Assembly (NCBI GenBank): GCA_040414495.1
Contig: JBEDUI010000174.1
Span: forward strand, 1-25,237
Direction: 5' to 3'
Length of the DNA: 25,237 nt
Source of the DNA: DATAVB01 sp040414495
GTDB lineage: Bacteria > Actinomycetota > Actinomycetes > Mycobacteriales > QHCD01
In this document: one piece after another, positions 9,401-21,400 of the stretch
Numbering within the stretch: the first letter of the stretch is position 1
How the letters are laid out: each line of letters begins with the position of its first letter
The notes under the pieces: generated by a model
Databases searched by the model: none
What the model saw: the letters and a program-made list of their open reading frames with translations, nothing else
Told to the model about the DNA's origin: nothing
Translations under genes and position numbers: made by a program

Positions 9401-12400
9401 TTCTCGGCTTGCCGAACCAATTCGGTCAGCGGGTTCATGCCACGGCCATCCCGCGCCGCCAGCACGCGTGGCTCGGCCCGCAGGAAATCGGTCCAGGTGA
9501 CCCGGTCGGCGTGCGCCATCCCGCGCCCGTTCAACAGTCGCGTGAAGTAGTCGATGATCCGGTCGACCACCGCCGCGGCCGGTTCGGTGTCCGCGCCGAG
9601 TTCGACATGGAGCGCGGCACTGTCCGGGTCGGCCAGCTGCACCAGATAGAGAGCGAACAGCTGGGCGAAGGCTTCATCGCGCTGGAGCCAGTGGTCCCGG
9701 AGGTGATGGTCGAGTCGTAGCACCGACTCGTGGATGTCCTGCCATTCGCCGGATAGAGACGGGACGCCCAGAATCGCCATCGCCAGGCTGAAACCATGAC
9801 CCATTTCGTGGCGAAGTGTGCCGGCCGACCGCACAACCCGATCGTTGGCAAGCTCGTAATCGGTGTGTTCGCCACGCTCCAGATCGTCTTCCTCGAGGAA
9901 GCCACCAACGCGCAGGTCACCGGTTCTCGGATCGAATTTCCCACCGGTGTCGCCCAGCAGCCCAGCCGCTGAATTAGCCGCCTCATCGAACAGCCGCGAG
10001 AATATTTCGTACGGAGTGTGATACGTCGCCGAGCCGCCGCCGAGCAGCAGCCGGCCACCACGGGCGAGTCCGTCATTGACCAGTGACCAGACCAGCGGTG
10101 GGATCGTCGTGGCCTGTCGCAGCGCGGCGACGGTCATCGGCGTCGGCGGTCCGATGATCTGTAGCCGGCCCTGGGTCTGTTCGGTCAGCCAATCGACAAG
10201 CTCGGCGTAATCGTCGGGTGGAGCCCAGTTGGCGTAGCGATCCAGATAGCCGATGGTTCGCGCCAGCCCGCCGAACAGCCGTTCCCACGTAACGTCATCG
10301 CCGGTCAGCAACGATTGCAGCGGCTGGTTGAACAGCTGGGCGGCGAGACCGGCAACCACGTCTTCGGCTACGGCCGCCGACATGCCTTGCGCCCTCAGCA
10401 GCGCCAATTGCAGGGCCAATGGCACCGGCACGCATTCCGGGAGCAGCTTATTCACTTCATCGACACGAATGTGCTCCACCGCCAGCGCATTCGTTCCGAG
10501 CGGGGAGACGATCGCCGCGGCGGGCGGCTGCGGGAACCACTGGGCTGCCTGCGCCAACGTCGTCGCGTCGACTTCCACCGAATCGATCGCGACACCCTGG
10601 CCGTTGTCGATGGCGTTCCACAGTTGATCGAGCGCCGTGCCGTAACCGCGTACCGCTGCTGCCAGTTCAGCCAGCACTCGGGCGGCGGCCATGGCGCTCG
10701 GTACGGAGTTGGTGCCTGCTGCCACCAGCGCTTCGTAGCGGGTGAGCAATCGCCGGATGTCGGCCACCCGGCTGAGCATTGCGTCGGCGATGCCACTCGC
10801 GGGTTCGGCGCCGGCCGCTGCCTCCCACAATGCGGTCGCCCGCGTCGCGCTGCCGCTGGTCAGGCCAGCGGACGCTGTGGACGAGTCAGCCGGTTCCTCG
10901 GCCGGAGCCGGCTCGTCATTCTGCGGCGCGGTGGGCAGGATCGGGCCATTGCCGCTGCCTCCGTCCTCGGTATAGCGGGCCGCCGCTTGCGAGACAGTCA
11001 TCCCGTCGAACGGCGTGCCATCGGGCAGGACGCCGCGCAACACGTCGTCCATCCACCGGTCGGCGCCCGCACCGAGCCGGTCGATCAACCGGGCCGCGAG
11101 CAGCAGCTTGCCGAACTCGGCCTGGCTTTCCGTACCACCGAGCTCAACCAGGTCAGCGAACCGGGTCGGCTCGATGCCCATGGACCAGGCCCTTACTGAC
11201 AGGTCGCGCTCGCGGCTCACCCAGGCTCGGCCGCGCACGCCGGGCTCGTCCCGCCACATCCGCACGAACTCGACTGTGGGCGCCAGGGCCGTGTCGCGGA
11301 ATCGCAGCATTGCGGCCGCCGTATCGCTCAGCTCGCGCGCATCGGCCCACACATGCGGATCGCTTACCGGGAGCGGGGTCTGTTCGGGATGGCCTGCGTA
11401 ATGGTTGGCGACCGCCTCGGCCGCTTCGTGACTAGGCCGCGGCCACAGCCGCCCGACCGTCGAGCCCCACTCGTCCCAACCGTCGACCGCTGCCTGCATC
11501 GCCTCTTGGTGCGGCGTGAGATCGTCGTGACTCTCGACGCCCATGAAGAGATAGAACAAAAGCATGGCCAGCGGGTTGCGGTTCGTCTGCTGGAGGTACG
11601 CCCACGGCGCGGGATCCACTGGCGCTGCCTTCGGCGCCTGTTCGACGTTGTTGCGGTAGAAGTCCCGGACCCTGTGCACCACGGCCTCGGCGGCCGGATC
11701 GGCCTGAACGCGGCCGTCGATCTCGACGCCGGCGCCGAGCTCGACGTAAAGCCGGTGGCCGGCCGGATCGGCGGCATCGAGGGCCGCCAGCGTCATCAGC
11801 TGGGCGAACGCCTCGTTGGGGTCGTCAAACCAGTGCGGTACCAAGTGATGGCCACGCAACTGCTGTAGCGCGTCGTAGATCGCCACCCATTCGGGATCCA
11901 GCTGTAGAGGTCCGCGGATTGCCGCGGCCAAACGCGCGTAGCCGTGCATGAGTTCGTGGATGCCGACGATCCCGCTCGGCTCCTCGATGACCACGTCCTC
12001 GACGACGATGTTGGGCGGTTCTTCCTGGAGGTCAGACAAATCGGCGGCGGTGTAACCACCCAGGAGGTAGCCACCCTCCCAGGGATGCGCCTCCCCGATC
12101 GATCTGCGGGGTGGTTTGTTCTGCGCGTCGAAAAAGCTGAGGAACGTTTTGTCGCACGCCGGCCCGAGATAGCTGCCGAAGCCGCCACCGATGACGACGG
12201 TAGCCGCATCCTGCCGCAGGCCAGCGGCGATCACCTCGAGCACGTGCGGGGGAAGCTTCTGCAACCAGAGCAAATGCGCGTAGGCGGCGGGCGTGCGATC
12301 GACAACTCGTACTCGGCCAGCGAGTCGTTCCTGCAGCCGCGCGACCTGCTCGTCGAAGTCCTCCGGAACGACCGCGTCGGCGTTTTCGCGCAGGTACGTG

Positions 12401-15400
12401 ATCGTGGTCGCCAACTCGGTGAACGCCGTGTCCCACGCCGCGCCGCGCAGCCTGGCGACGACCGGCGTTTGCCAGGCGTCCGTGGCCATCGCGGTCAGCA
12501 ATTGGTGCAGCTCGTCGCCGGTCATGCCCCGCGCCGAGAGCAGCGATCGGTACCAGGCCAGGTAGGTCGCCATGCTGTCCGGTATCAGCGCGCCCGACTC
12601 GTCGACCAGTATCCGCAGATCCGCGGCCAGTTGGCCGAGTGGCGCGATGCGGGTCAGCAGCTCGGCCGCGGCGACCGCGTCGGCCGGGCCGGCCATGTCA
12701 CGTACCGCCGCCCGGTACTGCTCAAGTAGGTCGGCGGCGTGATCGCGGAGCGACTCGGGAGCGGAGCCGTTGTGAGTGTCCGGGAGGTCGTCGAGGCGCG
12801 CGGCCAGGAAGTCGGCCATCGTGCCCAACGGCACCGGCCCACTGGCCGTCAGCTTCAGGCCGTACTGCGCCGCCAGCTGGCCCAGCTTCCGTACCAGGCT
12901 GGCGGCGAACTCCCGCGCGGCCGGGCCGGCGTCAGTGGTGACGGTCACCCGGATGTGATCATCGGACCGGCCAAGCGCCAAGTGCTCGGCCAACGTCGTC
13001 GGGTCACCGGACGCGCCGTCGGCCACCACCACCAGCCGCTCATCGGCCTGGGCGAACGCGTCGTAGTCGATGCGCAACTGCCCGGCGGCCGTATCGAGGG
13101 TGTCCTCGGCAGCCTGCGCATGAGGCGCGACGACCCACAGGTCTCGCTGTGGCTGCCAGAACAACTCCCCATGGCGATGGGTGGGGCCGACGATGCGGGC
13201 CAGCGCGACCGTGAGGTCCTCAAGACGTGACGCGGCGTCCTGGGCCCGCCCGGCATCACCCGCAGCGAACGCCCGCACCACCTCGGACAACCGCTCGGCG
13301 GCGTCGGCCACAAAGTTGTCCGGCAGCTCCGCGAGCAGTTCCGTCGCGGCCGTGGCGTCGGCCTGTTCCACCTGATCGATCGCCTGACCGAGCCAGTGCA
13401 GCGTCATGCCCATCGTCCGCGCGGCGTTGGTGAATTTGGGGTCGCCGATAATCGGCCGCCACTCCTGGGCATGTGCATCGTGCAGCGACCGCAGTTGCTG
13501 GCCTAGCTCGTGGCTGGCGGTGCCCGCCGCAAGCCCGTCCGGTGCGGTCGCGGGTGGGGTCGGTCCCTCATCGGCGGGTCCGTCACCGGGGTAGTGGGTC
13601 GCGGCCTCGGCGACGGTCATCCCATCGAATGGCGTGCCGTTGGGCAGGACGCCGCGCAGTACGTCGTCTAGCCACCGGTCGGCGCCCGGACCGAGCCGGT
13701 CGATCAGCCGGGCCGCGAGCAGCAGCTTGCCGAACTCGGCTTCGCTTTCCGTACCGCCAAGAGCGACGAGATCCGCGAACCGGGTCGGCTCGGCCAGCAT
13801 GGACCAGACTTGCGACGTCAGCGCCCGTTCGCGGGCCAGCCAGGCGCGGCCGCGTACTCCGGGCAGGTCGCGCCATTGCTGGACCAACTCGAGAGTGGAC
13901 GCCAGCGTCGTGTCCCGGAATCGCACCATCTCGGTTGCCACACGGCGCAGTTCGGCGACATCCGTCCACACATGCGGCGCGCTTCGCGGAAGTTCGGTCT
14001 GCTCAGCCGCACCGAGAATCTGGCTGGCGATTGTCCCGCCGGCATCGCTGCTCGGGGCCGGCCAGAGCTGCTCGAGCATCGAGGCCCATCGCTCCCACCG
14101 GTCGACCGCGGCCCGTATCACCGCCATGCGTGGCACCAGATCGGCGTAGATTTCCGCGCCGGTCCCTATCTGGTCCAGGAGCACCTCCAGCGGGTTCCCG
14201 GTCTGCTGTTGGAGGTACGCCCACACCGCGGGATCCGCCGGCGCCGGGTGCGGCTGCCGCTCGATGTTGTCGTTGTAGAAATCGCGAATCTGGGCGATCA
14301 CGTCTTCGGCGGCCGGATCGGCGTCGGCCCCGAGTTCGATGTAGAGCCGATGACCGTCGGGGTCGGCGGCGTCCAGCGCGGCCAGCGTGCACAGCTGCGC
14401 GAACGATTCGAGCGGCGAATCCATCCAGTGCTTGGCCAGATGATGGCCTTGCAGTCGTTGGATGGCCTCGTGGATCGCCAGCCAGTCGGGCCAGAGGTGC
14501 AGCGGTCCGTGGATCGCCGCGGCCAAATGGTCGTAACCGTGCAAGAGCTCGTGGATACCGATGAATCGACTGGGCTCCGGGATGACCACATCCGTGAGCG
14601 GGTGGTTGCTCGGCTCGTCCTCGACGTCGCGTAGATCGGCGGACGTGAAACCGCCTAGCAAGTAGTCGCCTTGCCGGGTGTCCGCCTGCCCGACCGACCA
14701 GCGGGTTCGGCCGGGCTTTGCCTCCACGAGCCCGAGGAACGGCCGGTCGCACTCGGCCCCAAGGTAGGCGGTGAAGCCGCCACCGATGACGACATTTGCG
14801 CTGTCCCGTTGCAGCCCGGCGGCGACCACGTCAAGGACGTGCGCGGGTGCCTTCCGTAGCCAGACCAGGTGTCCGTACGCGGCCGGCGTCCGATCGACAA
14901 TCGCTACCCGACCACCAAGCCGTTCCCGCAGCCAGGCGACATGATCGTCGAAGTCGTCCGGGACCGCGCCGTCGGTCTCCCGTACGTACTTCATCGTGTG
15001 CGCCAGTGACGGGAACGCCGTGTCCCAGGCCATGCCGCGCAGCCGGGGGACGACCGGCGACTGCCAGGCCGCGGTGGCCATCGCGGCCACCAACTGGTCC
15101 AACTCGTCGCCGCTCACGCCACGCAGCGAGAGCGCCGACCGGTACCAGGCCAGATATGTCGCCATGCTGTCCGGCGTCAGCGCGCCCGAGCCATCGACCA
15201 GAATCCGCAGATCCGCCGCCAGTTGGCCGAGCGGCGCGATGCGGGTCAGCAACTCGGCCGCGGCGACCGCGTCGGCGGGGGAGGCCATGTTGTGTACCGC
15301 TGCCTCGTATTCGGCCAGCAGCTCGGTGGCATTCGGCGGCGCGTCGTCGATCTCGTCGAGGTGGGTGGCCAGGAAGTCGGCCGTCGTGCCCAGCGGCACC

Positions 15401-18400
15401 GGCCCGCTGGCTGTCACCTCCCGGTCGGAGCGTCCAGCCAGCTCGGCCAGCTTGCGCACCAGCGCGTCGGCGAACTCGTTCGTGGCACCAACGGTGATGA
15501 CCCGGATATGGTGCTTCGGCTGGCTCAGGATCAGATGCTCGGCCAGGGCGGTTGGGTCACCCGACGCGCCCTCGGCCACGACCACGACGCATTCATCGGA
15601 CCCCTTCACCGCGTCGCTGTCGATGTGCAGCAACCCGTCCACGGCGCGGGCGGCATCTTCGATGGCCTGCGTCTCGGGCACGACGACCCAGCGCGCTCCG
15701 CGCCTTTGCCAGGCCACCTCCCCAGCCCGATTGCTCCGTCCGGCGACCAGCACCAGGTTGGCCAGCAGCTTGGTGAAATTCTGGCCGGTGTCTACGTCTC
15801 GCTGGCCGTCGTGCTCGGCGAATGCCTGGGTTGCGGCAGACAACCACTCGGTGAGCTTGGTGACCAGGTCGTCCGGCAGCTCGTTGGCAGCTGCGTCAGC
15901 GTGTTCCAACCGGTCGATCGCCTGACCGAGCCAGTGCACCGCGAGCCCGACGTTCCGGCCGAGCTCGGCGAATTCGGGGTCGGCCAGCATCTGCTGCCAG
16001 GCCTGCGCGTGAGCATCGTGCAGCGACCGCAGCTGCTGGCCTAGCTCGTGGCTGGCGGTGTCCGCCGCAAGCCCGGTCGGTGGGGTCGGTCCCTCCTCGC
16101 CGGGTCCGTTGTCCCGGTAGTGGGTTGCGGCCTCGGCCACGGTCATCCCGTCGAATGACGTGCCGTCGGGCAGGACGCCGCGCAGTACGGCATCCAGCCA
16201 CCGGTCGGCACCCGCACCGAGCTGGTCGATCAGCCGGGCGACCAGCAGCAGCTTGCCGAATTCGGCTTCGCCTTCGGTGCCGCCGAGCGCAATCCGATCG
16301 GCCAGCCGGGTCGGATCGGCGACCGCGACCAGGGTGGACCAGTGCGAGTGGTCCATCGTCTCCTGCAGGGCGTGCCAGGCCGAATCCTTCAGCCCTGGCT
16401 GCGTATCCAGCTTGCTGCGCCAGTACTGCATGAACTCGATCGCTCGCTGCAGCGCCTCAACGCGGAACCGCACCATTGCTGCCGCGGCCTCGCGCAGCTC
16501 GTCGACGCCGGCCCACGTATGCACTGCGTCGTTCGGAGCGGACGCCTCCGGATCCCGGCCGAGGAAGATGGCCTGTGCGGCCGTCCTGTCTTCCTCGGTC
16601 ACAGCTGGCCAGAAGCGATTGAGCGTGGCGTGCCAATCGCTCCAGCCCGCGATCACCCCGTGGATAGCCTGCGAGTGCGCATCCAGTTCGGCCCCCGCTG
16701 CGGTCTCCCGCGGCGTGTTGGCCAGCAACATGTCCAGCGGGTTTTTGCTCTGCAGGAAGTACGCCCACGACGTTGGGTTGACGGGAGTTGGCTGCGGCGC
16801 CCGGGCGACATGATTGCGATAGAAGTCGGCGACCTGCTCCGCGACGGCTTCGGCGGCCGGGTCTTCGTCGGCGCCGAGCTCGACGTACAAGCGGTTGCCG
16901 CCATCGGCCGCATCGAGCGCCGCCAGCGCGTTCAGTTGCGCGAACGACTCGTGAGGTGTGGCCGCCCAGTGCGGGGTCAGATGATGATCCCGGAGCCGCG
17001 TGAGTGCTTCATGGATCGCGAGCCACTCAGGCCAGTGATGCAACGGCCCGCGCAATCCCCCCGCCCAGAAGGCGTAACCATGCAGCAACTCGTGCAGTCC
17101 GGCGACCGAGCTGGTGGGGTCCGGGATGACCACACCGTCCCAGACGACGTGGCTCGGTTCGGCCTGCAGGTCGTCCAGGTCGGCGGCGGTGAAGCCGCCG
17201 AGCCGATAGTTGCCGGTGGCGACGTCGGCGTCGGCAATGGAGTCGTCCACGGGAACGGTCGAGTCGAACAGCCATCGGAACGCAACGTTGTAGGAGGGTG
17301 GGAGATAGTCGGCGTAGCCGCCGCCGATGGTCACCATCGCCCCATCGCGGGCTAGTCCGTCGGCAATGACGTCGAGCACGTGCGGCGGCGCCTTGCGCGC
17401 CCAGAGCAGGTGCGCGTACGCGGCGGGAGTGCGGTCGACGACGCGCAGCCGCCCGCCCAGCCTGGCTTGGAGCCAGGCGGCGTGTTCGTCGAAGTCCTCT
17501 GGCGCTGTGAAGTTCGCGTTCTGGCGGACGTAGCTGATGGTCTGGGCCAGTCCGGGCAGCGCCGTATCCCACGGCCTGCGGGCCAACCCGTCAGAGACGG
17601 GTGCCCGCCACGCCGCCCGGGCCATCGTCACCGTCAGCTGGTGCAATTCATCGCCGGAGATGCCGCGGGCCGCGAACAGCGATCGGAACCAGGCCAGGCA
17701 GGTTGCCAGGCTGTCCGGCGCCAGTGCGCCGGACTCGTCGACGAGTATCCGCAGATCCGCTGCCATGGCACCGACCGGTGAGAGCACCGTATGGCGCGGA
17801 AGTAGCGGAGCGAGGTCGGCCCGAATCTGGGCCACGGCGTCGTTGTGGTTGTCGATGGTGCCGGCGATCCGGGTGAGTAGGTCTGCGGCCGCGACAGCGT
17901 CCTCGGGTGTGGCCATACGCCGTACCGCATCGCGATATTGCTCGAGCAGATCGCTGATGGCTCCCAGCCGCTCCAGCGCATCGGCCGCGATGGGCGCCAC
18001 CTCAGCGTTCTCCGCCGCGCGTTCCCATGCTGAAATCGCGTCATCGATGGTGGCGGCTAGGAAATCCGCCGTTGTGCCCAGCGGCGCCGGCCCGCTTGCC
18101 GTCACGAAGTTCAGGCTCTCGTGTTCGGCGGCCAGCTCTGCGAGCTTGTTCACCAGCGCATCGGCGAATTCGCGCGTCTCCGGCCGTACATTGCCGAGCG
18201 TCATCACCGCCACATGGCCGTCCGGCGAATGCTGGGCCCGGCCCACCTGCTGCGCCAGCTCGGTCGGATCACCGGACACGCCGTCGGCGATCACAACCAT
18301 GGCCGGGAAGACGACATCCGATTCTTCGTTGACCTGCAGCACGTCGTTCGCCTCGGCAACGGCATCCTCGAGCGCTTGGTGGTCCGGCGCGACGATCCAG

Positions 18401-21400
18401 CGGCCCAGAGTCGTCCGCCACGCCGCTCCAGGCGACCGTTGGAGGAGGCTCTCCACGTCGCTCCGCAGCGCGCGCAATCGCTCAACGGCCCGGCTCGCCC
18501 CTTCGACGTCCTGTTCGTCGAAGACCTGCACAGCGTCCGCCAACCCATTGGTGACCGAATCGACGATGTCGGCCAGCCCTTGGGCCACGGGCTGCTGTGC
18601 TGCCACACCCTGCAAGCGATCGATCGCCTGCACCAGCCCGTGCAGCACGAGCCCGAGCTCGACGAATTCGGGATCGGCCATCATCGAGTGCCACACCTGC
18701 GAATGCGTGTCCCGCAGCGACCGCAGCTGCTCTGACAGCCCGTTCAGCATGCCCCGGGCGTGAGGACGTTCGGCGGCGATGTTGATCTCTTCCAGGCCCA
18801 GGACTTTTACGCCGTGCAGCGCGCCCTGCGCATCAGGCCGGACGCCGTAGAGGTCGACCGCGACGACGCCGTCCAGGCCCGGTCCCCAACCCGGTTCGTA
18901 CAGCCAGTCGCGGGATGCGGCCCGGGTCGCCGGGTGCGGGTCGAGGTAGTAAATCTCGTCGTTCTCGCCGCGACGGGCCAGCCAGACGTGCGAGCTGAAC
19001 GAGTCGGTGGACGGGTCGTAAATGGTGGTGTGGATGACCATCGACGCGTCATGGTTCGCCTCGTCGGTGAAGAACGTGCCGATCGCGCTCTTAGCGGTGG
19101 CGACTGCCTTCTGGCCGGCGACTTTGAGGTCCTTCATGCCCAGTTCGCCGATCCCGCCACGCAGATGCAGATCGCCCGGGGTGGTCTTGTAGAAGGTGCC
19201 GCCGTAGCGGGCGGTCAGCCGCTGCCCGCCGACGGGGAAGCGTTCCCGGACGTGGCCTTCCCGGGCCGCGCGGGCCTCGGCCTCGTCGAGCAACGTCTGG
19301 TCGTCCGCACCGGCGGACTTTTCCAGGGCGGCCTGGACGGCGTCGACGCAGTTGGCATCGGCCGGCAAGAACGCGGCCGGCGTCACCTTCGCCAACTCCG
19401 CGGCGGCATCGTCGTCGATCCGGGCCCGCTCCCTGATCGGGGCATCGGGCTCGGTAATCACGGCCGCCGCCGGCGCTTCGGCCTCGGCCGGCCGGTCGAT
19501 CAGGCCGGTGCCCTCATCGTTCAGGCCGTACGTGATCTGGTTGGAGAACGTGCCGCCCTCGAACACGTCGACGCCGGTCTTGACCGGGTTGGACAGCTCG
19601 GTCTGCCCGTCCACGGCGAGGGTCTGGCCGCCGCGCGCGATGGTGTAGCGCACCTCGGTGGCGTCCTCGGTGAGCGGGATGTCCCAGTAGAGGCCGCGGT
19701 TGTCCTTCCCGTCGGGCGCACGGTCGGCCAGCGGACCGTGCGCGCCGGAGCCCTCAGTGAGCGTCCAGCCCGTCTCGTCAGCGCTCTGCAGGTAGACCCG
19801 GTGCTGGTTGAAGACGTTGTCGTTGCGGGCGATGACCGACGCTGTCGGCGGATCGTTGAGGTCGTCGGCGCTGGCCGTGGCCGCGGTGCGGTAGACCGCG
19901 TCCTTGGCGCCGACGATGTTGGTCCAGGAGTAGAAGGGGTTCTGCGCCTTGTCCTGGGCCTGCTTGGCCATGGCCGCGGCCTTCTCCGGGAAGCGCAGGA
20001 CTCGCCGGATCGCCCGGGCCAGGGCCTGTGGGTTCTTTGTCGGTACGGTCAGGCCGGTGCGGCCGTCCTCGATGAAGGTGAACCAGGGCGTACCGATGAT
20101 GGGCGTACCGGCCGCCGCGGCCTCGTTCACCACGACACCAAACGGCTCCCAACGACTCGGGAACACGACCACGGCGGCGGACGCGACCAGGAACCGCAGC
20201 ACCTGCCCGCGGTCGAGGAAGCCGAGGGTCTGCACGTCATCGTCGGTGAGCGCGCCCACCTCGAGGAGCGGACCCAGCCATGCGTCAGCCTGCTCGGGCT
20301 TGTATCCGGCGGTGACAAGTTTGTAGTCGCCGAACCGGGACTTGACGTCGGGCATCGCCTCCAGCGCATCGCGTACGCCCTTGACCTCGATGCCGCGGCC
20401 GAAGTAGAGGACGAACTTGCGGTCCTGCAGACCGTGGTCGGCGAGCACCTGCTCGCGGCGCTGGTGGTCGCGCGCCTCCAACCACATCCTCAGATCGGTG
20501 CCGTTCGGGACGACGGTGATCCGGCTGGCCGGAATGCCGTACAGCCGTTGCACCGCGGCCTTCATGTGCGGGGAGTTGACGAACACGAAGTCGGCGTCGC
20601 GGTACCGCTTCAGCTCCTCCTCGTACTTACGGGAGAGCTGCGGGTCGGTCAGCTTGCCGTTCTCCTTGTCCGGCTCGATCGCGTGGATGTGCACGCCGTA
20701 CGGAATGCCGAACGCTTCCTTCAGCGTGTGCGCGGCCTGGGTGGCGACCCAGTCGTGGGCCACGATCCTGGATGGCCGGCGGGTGCTGGCGACCATGTAG
20801 TCGTACGCCGCGTTGATCATCGCGTCGCCGGTGCCGTCGACCCAGGTCTTGTCGTCCCGTTCCTTGTCCGCCTCGTGAGCGAGCGTCTCGTCCAGGCCGG
20901 CCACCAGCGGGACGACGTTGTCCCGCATCGCCTTGACGTCGTCCGGCCGGGCTTTGGCCAGCTTGGCCAGCTCCTCCGGCTCCCACTTCCAGCGAGTCTT
21001 GACGCCGGCCTTGGCGTTGGGGTCCTTGCCGAGGACCTGCCGGGACAGGGCCACCACGCGGTGCCCGAGCTTGGCCAGCTCGCCGACCGTCGTATCGAAG
21101 ACGCTGCCCAGCCCGCCGGCCTGCACGCCGACCGATGGGAACTCGAACGCGAGCTCCCAGGTGTCCCGCGTTTCGGGCGTGCCGTTGCCGAGGGCCCGGA
21201 AGTACGGCGCCGTCATCGGCGCGGTGCTGAACGTGCCACGCGCGCGACCGGCGAACGGCACCGGCTCGCCGGCGTGGTCGACCACGAACGCGTCCATCGC
21301 CACGATCTCGCCGGTTGCCCCGCCGAAGCCGAAGATCGGTTCGCGGGCCCAGGTGGCCGACATCGGATCGTGGAACCACAGCCCGCGCTTGTGCTCCGGG

